64,000 bases of DNA from Photorhabdus khanii NC19 (lineage in GTDB: Bacteria; Pseudomonadota; Gammaproteobacteria; Enterobacterales; Enterobacteriaceae), in assembly GCF_000517265.1 (NCBI RefSeq), contig NZ_AYSJ01000017.1:166065-230064 (forward strand), in the 5' to 3' direction. Of this stretch, positions 31,683 to 41,814 are shown one piece after another. Both the position numbers and the translations under genes were made by a program. The notes beneath the pieces were generated by a model. That model did not search any database. It was not told where the DNA came from and saw only the letters and a list, made by a program, of their open reading frames with translations. Position 1 is the stretch's first letter, and the number at the start of each line of letters is the position of its first letter.

Positions 31683-32369
31683 TTAAAGCATAAACCGATA
31701 ACCAATGCCGGTTTCAGTGAGTAAATGTTTTGGTCTGGTAGGGTCAGTTTCCAATTTTTGTCGCAGATGCCCCATATAAATCCGTAAGTAATGGTTATGT
31801 TCAACATAATTAGGCCCCCAGACCTGATTGAGTAACTGGCGTTGTGTCAGCACTTTACCGCTATTTGCCAATAATTCACCCAGCAAACGAAACTCAATCG
31901 GCGTCAGATGCAACTCTTCATTACTTTTGGTTATCCGGCGGTTAACCAGATCGACAACCACATCAGAAAAATAGACGATAGATTCTTCCTGATGGGTTCT
32001 GGCAAAGTGGCGCAAGGCAACCCGTACTCTTGCTAACAATTCACTGATGCCAAATGGTTTACTCAGATAATCATCAGCGCCGGCATCCAGTGCGGCAACT
32101 TTATCAGCTTCTGCATCACGGGCAGAGAGAACAATAACGGGAATGGTGCTCCATTGGCGCAGATCACGGATCAAATTAATGCCGTCACCATCGGGCAGCC
32201 CCAAATCAAGAATAATCAAGTCAGGTTTACGGGTTCCTGCTTCAATCAAGCCTCGTTTCAGCGTCTCACTTTCAAATACGCGACAGCCTTCCCCTTCCAG
32301 CGCCAGCCGGACAAAGCGACGGATCTCTTTTTCATCTTCGATGATTAAGATGGTGTTATTGTTGGTAAT
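31683..32369 (-). CDS. kdpE: KdpE, response regulator of K+ uptake; apparent ATT start
   Basis: OmpR-type regulator that activates kdpFABC when phosphorylated by KdpD at low K+. Receiver domain (LIIEDE, phosphoacceptor Asp in LIILDLGLPDGDG, K in LSKPFG) and winged-helix domain (LTPIEFRLL, HYLRIYMGHLRQKLE), ending GYRFML as in E. coli. The first ATG or GTG in frame is at 32249, deep inside the receiver domain and missing IIEDE. The frame is open upstream to a TGA just before 32376; the only reasonable initiator is ATT at 32367-32369, eight bases after GAGGAG, giving TNNNTILIIEDE (E. coli: MTNVLIVEDE) and 228 residues against 225. A GTC in the E. coli-GTG position is also nearby. Either rare ATT initiation or a base error. 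Overlaps kdpD by 25 bases. Confidence 0.9.
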   Translation of the reverse strand: MTNNNTILIIEDEKEIRRFVRLALEGEGCRVFESETLKRGLIEAGTRKPDLIILDLGLPDGDGINLIRDLRQWSTIPVIVLSARDAEADKVAALDAGADDYLSKPFGISELLARVRVALRHFARTHQEESIVYFSDVVVDLVNRRITKSNEELHLTPIEFRLLGELLANSGKVLTQRQLLNQVWGPNYVEHNHYLRIYMGHLRQKLETDPTRPKHLLTETGIGYRFML

Positions 32370-35071
32370 GGTGACATCTCCTCAGTCATTTCTTCAATTT
32401 CAGGCGGCTTCTCTAACGGTAGAACAAAGTGAAAACTCGCTCCACCTTTTTCGTTATTGGCAGCCCAAATCTTTCCATTGTGAATTTCAATAATTGCGCG
32501 ACAGATTGCCAGCCCAAGGCCTACTCCGGGAATGGCAGATTCTTTGCGGGCGCGGGAAAATTTATCGAAAATTAACTGTTCCTGCTCCGGTGGAATACCT
32601 TTACCTGTATCCCAGACTTCAATATGAACCTGATTTTTTTCTGTTGTCGCCTTAATGCCCAGTGGGGTCTGTTCATCGGTGTATTTGATCGCGTTTTCCA
32701 ATAAATTGATAAATACCCGTTCCAGCAGGCTGGCATCACAATGCAAGAGTAAATCAGATGGCAGGGCAACGGTGACCGGATGGCGATTAAGCGCATATTC
32801 CAGTGAACGCAAGGTACTGCCGACGATCTCTTCCAATGATTGCCATTCCAGATTGAGTTGAATGCCCCCCGATTGAATACGCGCCATATCCAGCAAGTTA
32901 TTGACCAGACGGGAAGTGCTGAGAATTTGCTGGCGGATTTGATTCACCTGCTTGGTATGTGGGGAACCTTCGGCAGATAAATCCAGCATCAGGATTTCTG
33001 CCTGACCGAAAAGGACTGTCAGAGGGGTGCGTAAATCGTGAGAGAGTGCCGCCAGAAGTGAGTTACGTAACTGTTCCCGCTCTGCATCCAGTTTCGCCGA
33101 TTCTGCCCGGCGGGAGAGGTGCAATCTTTCCAACGCATTGGCAATCAGGCCGGTAAATGTTTGCAATAATCGCTGTTGCTCCGGGATGAGCAGTTGACGC
33201 AAATAGGATGGTTCAATCGCCAGCACCGCGAACGTTTGTGACGGTGTTGCGATAGGCAGTAACTGGTAAGGTACGCTCGGTAGGGTATCGGTTCCTGCGC
33301 CCGCCGGCAGATTTTTATCAAAACTCCATTTGGCAATGGCATCGTCAATCAGCATATGACCGCCATTGTTGGTGGTGAGTTGATGTAAATCGCCATTATT
33401 GTTCGGTAAAAACAGGCCAGTTTTAGCCTGAAAACCATTGGCAAGGAAATGGTAGCTGGTACGGGCAATATCTTCTTCATTCAATGCCCGGCTGAGTTCA
33501 CGGGTCATTTCATAGAGATGGCGGGTGCGCTGTTCGCGGTAACGGGCAATTCGTGCTTGATATCTCATGCCGGCTGTCAGATTTCCGACCACGACCCCCA
33601 CGATCAGCATGACCGTGAAAGTCAGCAGGTACTGCATATCCGTGACGGCAAGCGACCAGTGAGGCTGTACAAAGAAGATATCGAAACTGATGACGTTAAT
33701 AAAAGCGGCGAATATTGATGGTCGGCGTCCATAAAACAGTGCAATGATGACGACGCCGAGCAGATAAAGCGTAACCAGATTGGCTTTATCGAGAGTCAGC
33801 AAGAATGTCCGGGAGAATAGGGTGATTAGCGTGCAGAGGGCGATTGCGATCAGGCAACCCTGAATCTGTATCCGCCATTTTTCAGTGACAGAACGGCTGT
33901 CTTGTTCTTTATCCCATTGGCTGCGATCTTCCAGCGCGACAATCACTAAATCCAAATCTGGCCCCAGTTTTCCTAACCGATCAGCAAAACCAAGGCGCCA
34001 TTTCCAGTTAAGCAGCTTATGTTTGGATTCACAGCGGCGGCCTATCAAAATTTTGCCGAGGTTATGCTCTCTGGCATAACGTAATACCGCTTTTTCTTTG
34101 TTTGGATCGGCGAGGGTTGCGGTTTCCGCCCCCAATTCATGGGCTAATCTGAGTGCGGTTAAAATTGTGCGCCGTTTACCTTCCGGCAATTGGTGCAGTT
34201 TTGGGGTTTCAACATAGATTGCATGCCAGATACAGCCTAACCGGGCAGCCAGCCGGGCGGCGGTACGGACCAGTTTTTCATTGCCTGAGCTGTTGCCGAT
34301 GCATAGCAGAAGATTATCACGGGTGTGCCAGACCGGTTCATGCCCTTGTGCGTCGCGGAAAGCACGCATTTGATCATCAACGCGATCAGCGGTACGGCGC
34401 AAAGCCAGTTCCCGCAGAGCAATCAGATTGCCTTTGCGGAAAAAATGTTCAATAGCACGTTCTGCCTGGCTGGGAATATAGACTTTACCTTCATTGAGCC
34501 GTTGGCGCAGATCATCAGGTGGCAGATCAACCAGAACAATTTCAGTTGCCTGATCAAAGATGTGGTCAGGGATGGTCTCCCTGACCTGGATGCCGGTGAT
34601 GTCACCCACCACATCATTAAGGCTTTCCAGATGCTGAACGTTAATGGTCGTCAGCACATCGATTCCCGCTTGCAGTAATTCTTCAACATCCTGCCAGCGC
34701 TTGGGATGACGGCTGCCGTGAGGATTACTGAATGCCAGTTCATCCATCAGAATCATCGCCGGGTGGCGGGCAATGGCGGCATCAAGATCAAAAACGGTGA
34801 TTCTGCGCTTGCGGTAGTGGATCGGTTTAAGTGGCAGTTGTGGCAGACCATCAACTAAAGCGGCCGTTCCCTGCCGCTCATGGGTTTCTACCACACCGAT
34901 AATCACATCCAGCCCTTGAGCACGCAATCTTTGTGCTTCCTGCAACATGGCATAGGTTTTTCCCACGCCGGCACAGGCACCGAAAAATATTTTTAATTTA
35001 CCGCGCTGTTTCTCATTAACCAGTGTCAGTAATTCATCAGGGTCAGGACGTTGGGGTTCGTGTTGATCCAT
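32345..35071 (-). CDS. kdpD: KdpD, K+-responsive sensor histidine kinase
   Basis: 908 residues (E. coli 894), inner membrane. N-terminal KdpD domain with a Walker A motif (GACAGVGKT, ~residue 32) and MDELAFSNPHGSRH; a Usp-like domain (about 250-375, IGNSSGNEKLVRTAARLA); four membrane segments (about 400-500); a GAF-like region; then the HisKA domain with phosphorylated His in ALSHDLRTPL and the ATPase domain with N (NLLENAIKYT), DTGKGIP and GVGLGLAI. Senses K+ limitation and turgor and controls KdpE phosphorylation. Starts 9 bases after kdpC, within the operon. It has a proline/threonine-rich C-terminal tail of about 20 residues past the usual end. Confidence 0.97.
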   Translation of the reverse strand: MDQHEPQRPDPDELLTLVNEKQRGKLKIFFGACAGVGKTYAMLQEAQRLRAQGLDVIIGVVETHERQGTAALVDGLPQLPLKPIHYRKRRITVFDLDAAIARHPAMILMDELAFSNPHGSRHPKRWQDVEELLQAGIDVLTTINVQHLESLNDVVGDITGIQVRETIPDHIFDQATEIVLVDLPPDDLRQRLNEGKVYIPSQAERAIEHFFRKGNLIALRELALRRTADRVDDQMRAFRDAQGHEPVWHTRDNLLLCIGNSSGNEKLVRTAARLAARLGCIWHAIYVETPKLHQLPEGKRRTILTALRLAHELGAETATLADPNKEKAVLRYAREHNLGKILIGRRCESKHKLLNWKWRLGFADRLGKLGPDLDLVIVALEDRSQWDKEQDSRSVTEKWRIQIQGCLIAIALCTLITLFSRTFLLTLDKANLVTLYLLGVVIIALFYGRRPSIFAAFINVISFDIFFVQPHWSLAVTDMQYLLTFTVMLIVGVVVGNLTAGMRYQARIARYREQRTRHLYEMTRELSRALNEEDIARTSYHFLANGFQAKTGLFLPNNNGDLHQLTTNNGGHMLIDDAIAKWSFDKNLPAGAGTDTLPSVPYQLLPIATPSQTFAVLAIEPSYLRQLLIPEQQRLLQTFTGLIANALERLHLSRRAESAKLDAEREQLRNSLLAALSHDLRTPLTVLFGQAEILMLDLSAEGSPHTKQVNQIRQQILSTSRLVNNLLDMARIQSGGIQLNLEWQSLEEIVGSTLRSLEYALNRHPVTVALPSDLLLHCDASLLERVFINLLENAIKYTDEQTPLGIKATTEKNQVHIEVWDTGKGIPPEQEQLIFDKFSRARKESAIPGVGLGLAICRAIIEIHNGKIWAANNEKGGASFHFVLPLEKPPEIEEMTEEMSPLPTITPS

Positions 35072-35080
35072 CTTCCAGCC

Positions 35081-35662
35081 TTACTGTTTTTTCTTTTGCA
35101 AATTATCAAGGGCAAGATTGAGTTTTAACACATTAATCACCGGTTCACCGAGAAATTCCGATGGCGGGGTTTCAGTATTATTCCAGATTAATTGTTTTAC
35201 CGCTTTAACGGGTAAACGGCGTGCGTCAGCCACTCTCTGTACCTGAAAATCAGCCGCTGCGGGTGAAATGTGAGGATCGAGGCCGCTAGCGGACGCGGTG
35301 ACCAGATCAACCGGTACAGGCAGGTTTGGCTGGCGGTTAAATTGGCGCAAATGTTCAACTCTGCGCTTGATTTCATCATCCAATACCGGGTTAGAAACCG
35401 CCAAATCACTGCCACCGGATAACATCGTGTTATAAGGGTAGTCCATTGTCGCGGAAGGGCGTCCTTGAAAATAGATATCTTTAGTGAAGGGTTGACCAAT
35501 CAGTTCAGAACCCACTATCTGGCCGTCTTGTTCCACCATAGAACCCTGGGACTGGTAAGGAAACATCAGTTCTGACAAACCTGTTGCCAGCAACGGGTAA
35601 GCCACTCCAGTTATCAGAGTCAGGAATAGCAACAATACAACAGAAGAACGTAACCAAATCAT
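35081..35662 (-). CDS. kdpC: KdpC, K+-transporting ATPase subunit C
   Basis: 193 residues from ATG at 35662, preceded by AGGTG; a GTG three codons earlier (35671) is possible but overlaps the ribosome site. One N-terminal membrane helix (LLLFLTLITGVAYPLLATGL) and a periplasmic domain with GRPSAT, SGGSDLAVSNP and the conserved VTASASGLDPHISP block. Assembles with KdpA, KdpB and KdpF as the P-type K+ pump. Almost abuts the kdpB stop codon. Confidence 0.96.
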   Translation of the reverse strand: MIWLRSSVVLLLFLTLITGVAYPLLATGLSELMFPYQSQGSMVEQDGQIVGSELIGQPFTKDIYFQGRPSATMDYPYNTMLSGGSDLAVSNPVLDDEIKRRVEHLRQFNRQPNLPVPVDLVTASASGLDPHISPAAADFQVQRVADARRLPVKAVKQLIWNNTETPPSEFLGEPVINVLKLNLALDNLQKKKQ

Positions 35663-35673
35663 TTTCGTCACCT

Positions 35674-37740
35674 TTATTTAAATATCAGCAAAGTCAGCAA
35701 CATGTCTATCAGTTTGATGCCGATGAAAGGCGCTATCAGACCACCCAGACCATAAATCCACAGATTGCGGCGCAAAAGTGACAATGCGTTCATGGGTCGG
35801 TAGCTCACGCCTTTTAGAGCTAATGGGATCAGGAAGACAATAATCAGTGCATTGAAGATAACTGTCGATAAAACCGCCGAAGTTGGCGAATGCAGATGCA
35901 TGATATTCAAGACATTTAACTGTGGATAGGTGACAGCAAATGCCGCCGGGATAATGGCGAAATATTTTGCGATATCATTGGCGATACTGAACGTGGTCAG
36001 AGAACCTCGTGTCATCAACATCTGTTTACCAATACGAACGACTTCAATCAGTTTGGTTGGGTTGGAGTCCAGATCCACCATATTGCCGGCTTCCTTGGCG
36101 GCCTGAGTGCCTGAATTCATGGCAACGGCAACATCAGCCTGAGCAAGCGCGGGCGCATCATTAGTACCGTCGCCGGTCATGGCAACCAGACGGCCTTCGG
36201 ATTGATACTGGCGGATAAGCGCCAGTTTGGCTTCGGGTGTGGCTTCCGCCAGAAAATCATCGACGCCGGCTTCAGCCGCGATCGCAGCGGCAGTCAGGCG
36301 GTTATCGCCGGTAATCATCACGGTTTTGATGCCCATTCGGCGCATTTCATTGAATCGCTCTTTGATGCCGCCTTTTACGATATCTTTCAGCGCGACAACA
36401 CCCAGTACCCGCTGATTTTCTGCGACAACCAGCGGTGTTCCCCCTTTACGTGCGACGGTCTGTACCAGGATCTCGACTGTTTCAGGGAACTTGCCGTGAT
36501 TAACTTCAATATGACGACGGATGGCATCTACGGCACCTTTACGGATCATACGATTTTCCACATTCACGCCGCTCATTCTGGTCATGGCAGAGAAAGGCAC
36601 AAAACTGGCATTCAGTGAGCGCAGATCACGTTCGCGCAGGTTGAAGCGCTGTTTTGCCAGAATGACAATGCTGCGGCCTTCCGGTGTTTCATCGGCCAGA
36701 GAAGAGAGCTGGGCGGCATCTGCCAGCTGTTGTTCTGTCACGCCGGGAACCGGCAGGAACTGAGATGCCTGGCGATTTCCCAGAGTGATAGTGCCGGTTT
36801 TATCCAGCAGCAGCACATCCACATCCCCCGCCGCTTCAACGGCCCGGCCGCTGGTGGCAATAACATTCGCAGCCAGCATTCGGCTCATGCCTGCGACACC
36901 GATCGCAGAAAGTAAACCGCCAATGGTGGTCGGAATAAGACAAACCAACAAGGCTATCAATACCGTGATGGTGATGGGTTGACCAGATTGGTTGGTTTCC
37001 ACACTGAATATTGAGAATGGCAATAGGGTGACACACACAAGGAGGAAGATAATCGTCAGAGCTGTCAGCAGAATCGTCAGAGCGACCTCGTTTGGGGTTT
37101 TGCGCCGTTTAGCGCTTTCTACCATTGAAATCATGCGATCGAGAAACGTTTCACCGGGATTAACCGAACATTCGACTATCAGCCAATCAGACAGCACGCG
37201 TGTACCGCCGGTAACAGAGGAAAAATCACCGCCGGATTCGCGGATAACTGGGGCAGATTCTCCGGTGATGGCACTTTCATCAACGGAAGCGCCGCCTTCG
37301 ATAACTTCACCATCACAAGGAATGGTTTCATTTGCTTCGATAATGACGATATCGCCTTTACGCAGGCTATCAGACGGGACCTTTTCCCGCGTTGCGTCAT
37401 GGCTGGCTGAGGCAAGTTTGGTTGCCCAACTGGTTTTTCTTACTCCTTTAAGGCTGGCGGCTTGTGCTTTGCTTCTGCCTTCTGCCAGTGCTTCGGCAAA
37501 GTTAGCGAACAGCAAGGTAAACCATAGCCATAAGGCGATGTTGCCGGTAAACAGTGTGTTTCCCTTAAACTGACCGGTCAATATGGCAATCCATAGAATT
37601 GTGGTTAACCCACTGCCCAGATAGACCACAAACATCACCGGATTACGCCATTGTGCGGCCGGATGGCATTTTTTTACTGAATCAATAAGAGCATTACGAA
37701 TCAAAGAGGGTTCGAATAATGTCTGTTGTTTGTTTGTCAT
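35674..37740 (-). CDS. kdpB: KdpB, catalytic P-type ATPase subunit of the K+ pump
   Basis: 688 residues from ATG at 37740, which has GAGAGGAA upstream; an in-frame ATG at 37764 would add eight residues but lacks family match. Motifs of P1A ATPases: TGESAPV, the phosphorylated Asp in DKTGTI, KGAVDAI nucleotide domain, and [20 protein letters not shown]; membrane segments around 35-85, 215-275 and the C-terminus ([21 protein letters not shown]). Hydrolyses ATP to drive K+ through KdpA. Very similar to E. coli throughout, no anomalies. Confidence 0.97.
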   Translation of the reverse strand: MTNKQQTLFEPSLIRNALIDSVKKCHPAAQWRNPVMFVVYLGSGLTTILWIAILTGQFKGNTLFTGNIALWLWFTLLFANFAEALAEGRSKAQAASLKGVRKTSWATKLASASHDATREKVPSDSLRKGDIVIIEANETIPCDGEVIEGGASVDESAITGESAPVIRESGGDFSSVTGGTRVLSDWLIVECSVNPGETFLDRMISMVESAKRRKTPNEVALTILLTALTIIFLLVCVTLLPFSIFSVETNQSGQPITITVLIALLVCLIPTTIGGLLSAIGVAGMSRMLAANVIATSGRAVEAAGDVDVLLLDKTGTITLGNRQASQFLPVPGVTEQQLADAAQLSSLADETPEGRSIVILAKQRFNLRERDLRSLNASFVPFSAMTRMSGVNVENRMIRKGAVDAIRRHIEVNHGKFPETVEILVQTVARKGGTPLVVAENQRVLGVVALKDIVKGGIKERFNEMRRMGIKTVMITGDNRLTAAAIAAEAGVDDFLAEATPEAKLALIRQYQSEGRLVAMTGDGTNDAPALAQADVAVAMNSGTQAAKEAGNMVDLDSNPTKLIEVVRIGKQMLMTRGSLTTFSIANDIAKYFAIIPAAFAVTYPQLNVLNIMHLHSPTSAVLSTVIFNALIIVFLIPLALKGVSYRPMNALSLLRRNLWIYGLGGLIAPFIGIKLIDMLLTLLIFK

Positions 37741-37772
37741 GGTGTTCCTCTCTCTATTCCTCATGTTGGCAC

Positions 37773-39479
37773 TTACCGGGACATCAGCCAGATTTGTAAA
37801 TGTTCAATTACCGGGCCAAGGATCAGTGCCGAAATAAACGTCAATGCACCAATTAACATAATGGTCAGGATTAATAAGCCGATAAACAGCGGGCCATTGG
37901 TGGGGAGTGTGCCGTTGCTGACAGGCTGGCGTTTTTTCACTACCAGAGAGCCGGCAATGGCAAGTACCGGCAGGATCACGCCAAAACGGCCCAAAAATAG
38001 GGTGACTGCCAGCAGTAGGTTGTAGAACACGCTGTTGGTATTGAGGCCCGCGAAAGCACTGCCATTATTGTTGGCGGCAGAGGAGAGGGCATAGAGCACT
38101 TCACTGAAACCATGAGCACCGGGGTTCAGAATACCGGCACGTCCACTGGTGGTGGATATGACAAGTGCCGTACCTAAAAGTACCAGTGTCGGGGTGACCA
38201 GAATCGCCAGTGCGACCATTTTCATCTCGAATACTTCGATTTTTTTGCCGAGATATTCAGGTGCCCGGCCTATCATTAAACCACCAATAAACACTGTCAG
38301 CAGAACGAACAGCAACATACCGTATAGGCCGGAACCCACGCCGCCGAATACGACTTCGCCAATTTGTATCAACCACATTGGGATCATGCCGCCAAGTGCG
38401 GTGAAGGAATCATGCATAGCATTGACTGCCCCGCAGGAGGCCGCGGTTGTCACTACCGCATAAATTGAGGTTGCAAGGATACCGAAGCGATTCTCTTTGC
38501 CTTCCAGATTGATATTACTGGCAGCACCTAGCAGACTGAAATGGGGATTGCCTTTGAGTTCGGCATACATCACTCCCACGGTGGCAGCGACAAAGATGAT
38601 ACACATCGCCCATAATAAAGCGTGTCCCTGACGGTTATCGCCAATGATCTGACCAAAGGCAAAACAGAGCGCACAGGGGATCAGCAGGATAGATAATATT
38701 TGAATAAAATTGCTGATAGCGGTTGGGTTTTCAAACGGATGAGCTGAACTGGCGCCAAAGAATCCACCGCCATTGGTTCCCAATAACTTAATGGCTTCCT
38801 GTGAGGCGACAGGCCCCATCGGGATCACATGCTGTTGGTCTTCAATGGTATGAGCTAATTGATAGGGTTCGAAATTCTGTATTACTCCCTGACTGACAAA
38901 AACCAGCGCGATAATCATAGACAGCGGTAGCAGCAGATAAAGTGTAATACGGGTGATATCAACCCAGGCGTTCCCCACGGTTTTTACACCATGACGGGAA
39001 AATGCGCGTATCAGCGCAAATGCCACAGCGATACCGGTCGCGGCGGAAAGAAAGTTTTGCACGGTTAAACCCGTCATCTGACTAAAATAGCTTAACGTGT
39101 TTTCCCCGCTGTAGGCTTGCCAGTCAGTATTGGTGATAAAGCTGACCGCTGTATTCAGCGCCAGGTCCCATTTTAGCCCGGGAAAATGTTCAGGATTTAG
39201 CGGAAGGACTCGTTGAGCGACCAGCAGGGTAAATAACAGTAATAATCCAGTCAGATTAAAAATAATGATCGCTAATGCGTATTGTTGCCAGCTCATTTCT
39301 TTCACTGTGCCGCCAGGCTTGTGTAAACCACAGCAACGCCAAAGGCCAGATTCTGTTTTAGTCAGCCAGAGCGGAATATCACCGTTGATCATATTGGCGA
39401 TCATATTTCCAAGCGGTTTTGCCAGCAGCAGCAAAATCAGTAAGAAACTTGCGATCAGTAAAAAAGCGGATGATGCCAT
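37773..39479 (-). CDS. kdpA: KdpA, K+-translocating subunit
   Basis: 568 residues (E. coli 557), integral inner-membrane protein with about ten helices and four selectivity-filter repeats; [19 protein letters not shown] and [13 protein letters not shown] are clearly visible. Binds and conducts K+ in the Kdp complex. Starts immediately after kdpF (stop and start one base apart) and is followed by kdpB after a short spacer. Confidence 0.97.
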   Translation of the reverse strand: MASSAFLLIASFLLILLLLAKPLGNMIANMINGDIPLWLTKTESGLWRCCGLHKPGGTVKEMSWQQYALAIIIFNLTGLLLLFTLLVAQRVLPLNPEHFPGLKWDLALNTAVSFITNTDWQAYSGENTLSYFSQMTGLTVQNFLSAATGIAVAFALIRAFSRHGVKTVGNAWVDITRITLYLLLPLSMIIALVFVSQGVIQNFEPYQLAHTIEDQQHVIPMGPVASQEAIKLLGTNGGGFFGASSAHPFENPTAISNFIQILSILLIPCALCFAFGQIIGDNRQGHALLWAMCIIFVAATVGVMYAELKGNPHFSLLGAASNINLEGKENRFGILATSIYAVVTTAASCGAVNAMHDSFTALGGMIPMWLIQIGEVVFGGVGSGLYGMLLFVLLTVFIGGLMIGRAPEYLGKKIEVFEMKMVALAILVTPTLVLLGTALVISTTSGRAGILNPGAHGFSEVLYALSSAANNNGSAFAGLNTNSVFYNLLLAVTLFLGRFGVILPVLAIAGSLVVKKRQPVSNGTLPTNGPLFIGLLILTIMLIGALTFISALILGPVIEHLQIWLMSR

Positions 39480-39569
39480 TTAAAAATCCTCCGCATGGAG
39501 TAACGCGTAAATCAGATAGACCAGTAACAGGGCTACTAATAACGCGCCGGAAATCAGAAATATGCTCAC
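39480..39569 (-). CDS. kdpF: KdpF, small stabilising subunit of the K+ pump
   Basis: 29 residues from a GTG start at 39567-39569 with GGAGAG upstream: MSIFLISGALLVALLLVYLI then YALLHAEDF. A single membrane helix matching E. coli KdpF in length and ending (YALINAEAF). First gene of kdpFABCDE; its stop is adjacent to the kdpA ATG. Confidence 0.95.
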   Translation of the reverse strand: MSIFLISGALLVALLLVYLIYALLHAEDF

Positions 39570-39644
39570 TGCTTATCTCTCCTGAGAATTTGGATAGATA
39601 AAGGTTAGGGAAGGTAGTGCAAAGAAGCTGATAAAAGAGTGAAT

Positions 39645-39668
39645 GGATGTGTAAAAAAAGTGTAAAAA
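39645..39668 (-). promoter_or_regulatory. KdpE-box-like T-rich operator of the kdp operon
   Basis: Read on the - strand the region gives TTTTTACACTTTTTTTACAC followed by ATCC, closely resembling the T-rich KdpE site of E. coli kdpFABC (TTTATACTTTTTTTACACCC). It lies 76-99 bases upstream of kdpF; a TTTGCA...TTTATCT pair between it and the gene could serve as promoter. Function inferred from resemblance and position. Confidence 0.7.
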
Positions 39669-39715
39669 TGACTACCGTATTTCCCTTTTTCAGGAGATAC
39701 GGCACCGGGGAGCAG

Positions 39716-40453
39716 TCACGGAAGTATGGCAAACGAACGAACGGGAAAACCAGATGCTTTTTTAGGTTTGGCTACAATGTTGAAAATGACTGCACCCCGT
39801 ACAGGTACTTGGTCCAAATTAGCCAAAAGTTCTATCTGATAAGTATCTTGTTTTAATACATAATCTTCACCCAACAACGCATTATTCTTTCTAAAATCTT
39901 TAGCGGAGTCGGTATCAAATGTTTCATGCCCAATGGCTTTAACATGACGCTCCTCAAATAAAAATTTGAGGGCATCCATTCCCCATCCGGGTATTTGGTT
40001 ATTGCCACGATCATCTTTATTATCCATGGCTTGCTGAGATGACCAGCGTTTACTCCAGTCAGTTCTGAGCGCAACGAAAGTACCTGCCTCAATAATGCCA
40101 TATTCTTCTTCAAATTTAAGAATGTCTTCTTTAGAAAGTGAAAAATTAGGATCCTGTTTTGCTCTTTCTGACTGATTAAGTACGATTAAAGGCAAAACCA
40201 ATTCTTTTAATTCCAGCTCATCAAGACAACGGGCATTAGGAACAAAATGGCAGGGAGCATCAATGTGAGTCCCATATTGGCCGGGAAAAGAAAATTGTTG
40301 AGCAAAAAAACCATCTTTATAATCAAACAGGGTTTTAAACTCGGCGGGTTCAAACATAAAAAAATGGGGAGAATCTTTATCGAAGCTATGCGTTAAATCG
40401 ACCCATTTTTTCGATTTCAGTAAAGTGAGTGCTTGTAAGATGTTATTTGACAT
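39716..40453 (-). CDS. Cyclase-family metal hydrolase (kynurenine formamidase-like)
   Basis: 245 residues, cytosolic, no signal peptide. Family signature QYGTHIDAPCHF (residues ~59-70) matches the metal-binding HxGTHxDxPxHF block of the cyclase/KynB/isatin hydrolase family, except that the first His is Gln. Other family landmarks: WVDLTHSFDKDSPHF at the start, ALRTDWSKRW, GWGMDALKFL, AIGHETFDTD and the late PVRGAVIFNIV. Members hydrolyse formamides or cyclic amides; the substrate here is unknown. It lies upstream of the kdp operon on the same strand but behind the KdpE box, and is not part of that operon. It has no counterpart between kdpF and ybfA in E. coli, so it belongs to the inserted block. 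Confidence 0.8.
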   Translation of the reverse strand: MSNNILQALTLLKSKKWVDLTHSFDKDSPHFFMFEPAEFKTLFDYKDGFFAQQFSFPGQYGTHIDAPCHFVPNARCLDELELKELVLPLIVLNQSERAKQDPNFSLSKEDILKFEEEYGIIEAGTFVALRTDWSKRWSSQQAMDNKDDRGNNQIPGWGMDALKFLFEERHVKAIGHETFDTDSAKDFRKNNALLGEDYVLKQDTYQIELLANLDQVPVRGAVIFNIVAKPKKASGFPVRSFAILP

Positions 40454-40535
40454 AAAAACCTCATTTTTGATAATTGTAGATGTTTTTTTACCGACATGGT
40501 TTTTTCTATAATAAAAACAAAGCTATAGATTTTCA

Positions 40536-40916
40536 TTAATTTAAAGAGTTAACTATTTCTTTAAATGTTGTATTTGAGTCTATTGCCTGATAGAAGCCAT
40601 TTTCGACATGTATTGGCGTAATTATATTGGTGTTTTTCAATATTGGTTTATTATTAAAGAAAACAGATATTTTTTCCCCTACGTTTTTCTTAATAAAAAG
40701 ATTAAAGGGTTTGCTGCAATGATCGCCATTTCTTACTTTAATGAATATGGAATAATAGTCACTCCCTTTTTTCGGGGTAATTTCTTCTATACATGATGGA
40801 GTTAAATGAAAAGTTTCACTATTGGTTTTATAGTCAATAGAAAAAGGATGTTTTTTGGGGGCACAACCTGAAACGTTTATTACTAGAATTAATAATATGA
40901 GCGTTAATATTCTCAT
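40536..40916 (-). CDS. Small predicted lipoprotein, function unknown
   Basis: 126 residues from ATG at 40916 with an excellent GGAGG site; the frame is open further upstream but the lipoprotein signal fixes the start. Signal peptide MRILTLILLILVINVSGC ends in a lipobox with Cys18, so the mature protein is anchored to a membrane facing the periplasm. The rest is a small beta-rich-looking domain with two further cysteines (PSCIEE, GDHCSKP) that could form a disulfide. Size and layout resemble small periplasmic immunity lipoproteins of toxin systems, but no family is recognised with certainty. Confidence 0.7.
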   Translation of the reverse strand: MRILTLILLILVINVSGCAPKKHPFSIDYKTNSETFHLTPSCIEEITPKKGSDYYSIFIKVRNGDHCSKPFNLFIKKNVGEKISVFFNNKPILKNTNIITPIHVENGFYQAIDSNTTFKEIVNSLN

Positions 40917-41208
40917 CTCTCCTCCTGTTATCGTCAATCCATAGACATTCTGGAAAAATAACTTGGTACAACAGCTTATATCATTCTTCCGTACCCATGT
41001 AATAATTGTCAATGAAAATTTTTATATGGGCAATTTCTGCGTTTATCGCCAGCGTTAAACGGATATTTCTAACTGCGTGTATCGTTATCCGCAGGCATTT
41101 TTTTCAATAAGAATTATCTATTGAATTCAATCCATTTCCTGAGCAAGGTGGAACCGATGATGACAGGAATAGGATCAAGGAGCGTAAAAAAATTGACTCC
41201 TACGTTAT

Positions 41209-41246
41209 GAGGTTCGACGTCCAATGGAACGAAAAACTACGCTAAG
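41209..41246 (+). mobile_element. Tn3-family terminal inverted repeat (one end)
   Basis: 38 bases, exactly the length of Tn3-family ends. It matches the Tn3 repeat along its length: GAGGTTCGACGTCCAATGGA then ACGAAAAACTACGCTAAG, against the Tn3 pattern GGGGTCTGACGCTCAGTGGA then ACGAAAACTCACGTTAAG. Orientation places the element to the right. The opposite end was not found in the window. The surrounding 40917-41964 gap otherwise holds only the transposase scrap below. Confidence 0.75.
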
Positions 41247-41688
41247 AAAATAACCCTATGTTTTAACCGAAGGCGCAAATAAACTTAAAAAATGTGTCAC
41301 GTCTGTAAAACTAACCAGAACGGGGGGTATCGATGCTCTCTTTTTTGCTCTCATTGGCATTATTTTCCTTTCTCTTAACTAAGGGTAAGTAATACCCAGC
41401 TTCGGGGCGTATTAACTTCTCGCGTTCCCTGGAACACTCTTCTGCCCCTTACCGGCAAATTAGCTTCAATTGTTACTTAAATTATTTTAAACTATTTTTC
41501 GTTTATATAGTTTTTTTAATTGACGGCTTTCTAAATTTAGTATTATATAAATAATTCAATGACTTACTCATGTGTCAAGTTCAATGGCCGTTGGGGTGAA
41601 GAAACTGGCGATAGGCCGGTTTCTTCGTATGTATACGGGAATAAATTTCGTGCACACAACGTTTTTTGTCGATGGTTACAATTCTGCT

Positions 41689-41814
41689 TTCTTATCTTAC
41701 CGACGGGGGCGCCGCATCTCTATCCTGCGCCATCTGCGCGACCCGCAGTTAGAACGGAACGTGCATTGCTCGCAGAACTGTATCGAGTCTTATCACCAGC
41801 TACGCTCGGCCATC
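41689..41814 (+). pseudogene. Tn3-family transposase remnant (C-terminal scrap)
   Basis: About 42 codons, FLSYRRGRRISILRHLRDPQ then LERNVHCSQNCIESYHQLRSAI, resemble the conserved C-terminal block of Tn3 transposases (R-x-x-N-x-x-E-S-x-x-x-L-x-x-A-I). Flanking codons in this frame do not continue the family clearly. Together with the 38-base end at 41209 it marks a heavily deleted Tn3-type transposon beside the secretion genes. Confidence 0.55.

Noticed and set aside
36202-36618. Open frame of 138 codons opposite kdpB
   Set aside because: Antisense shadow of conserved kdpB.
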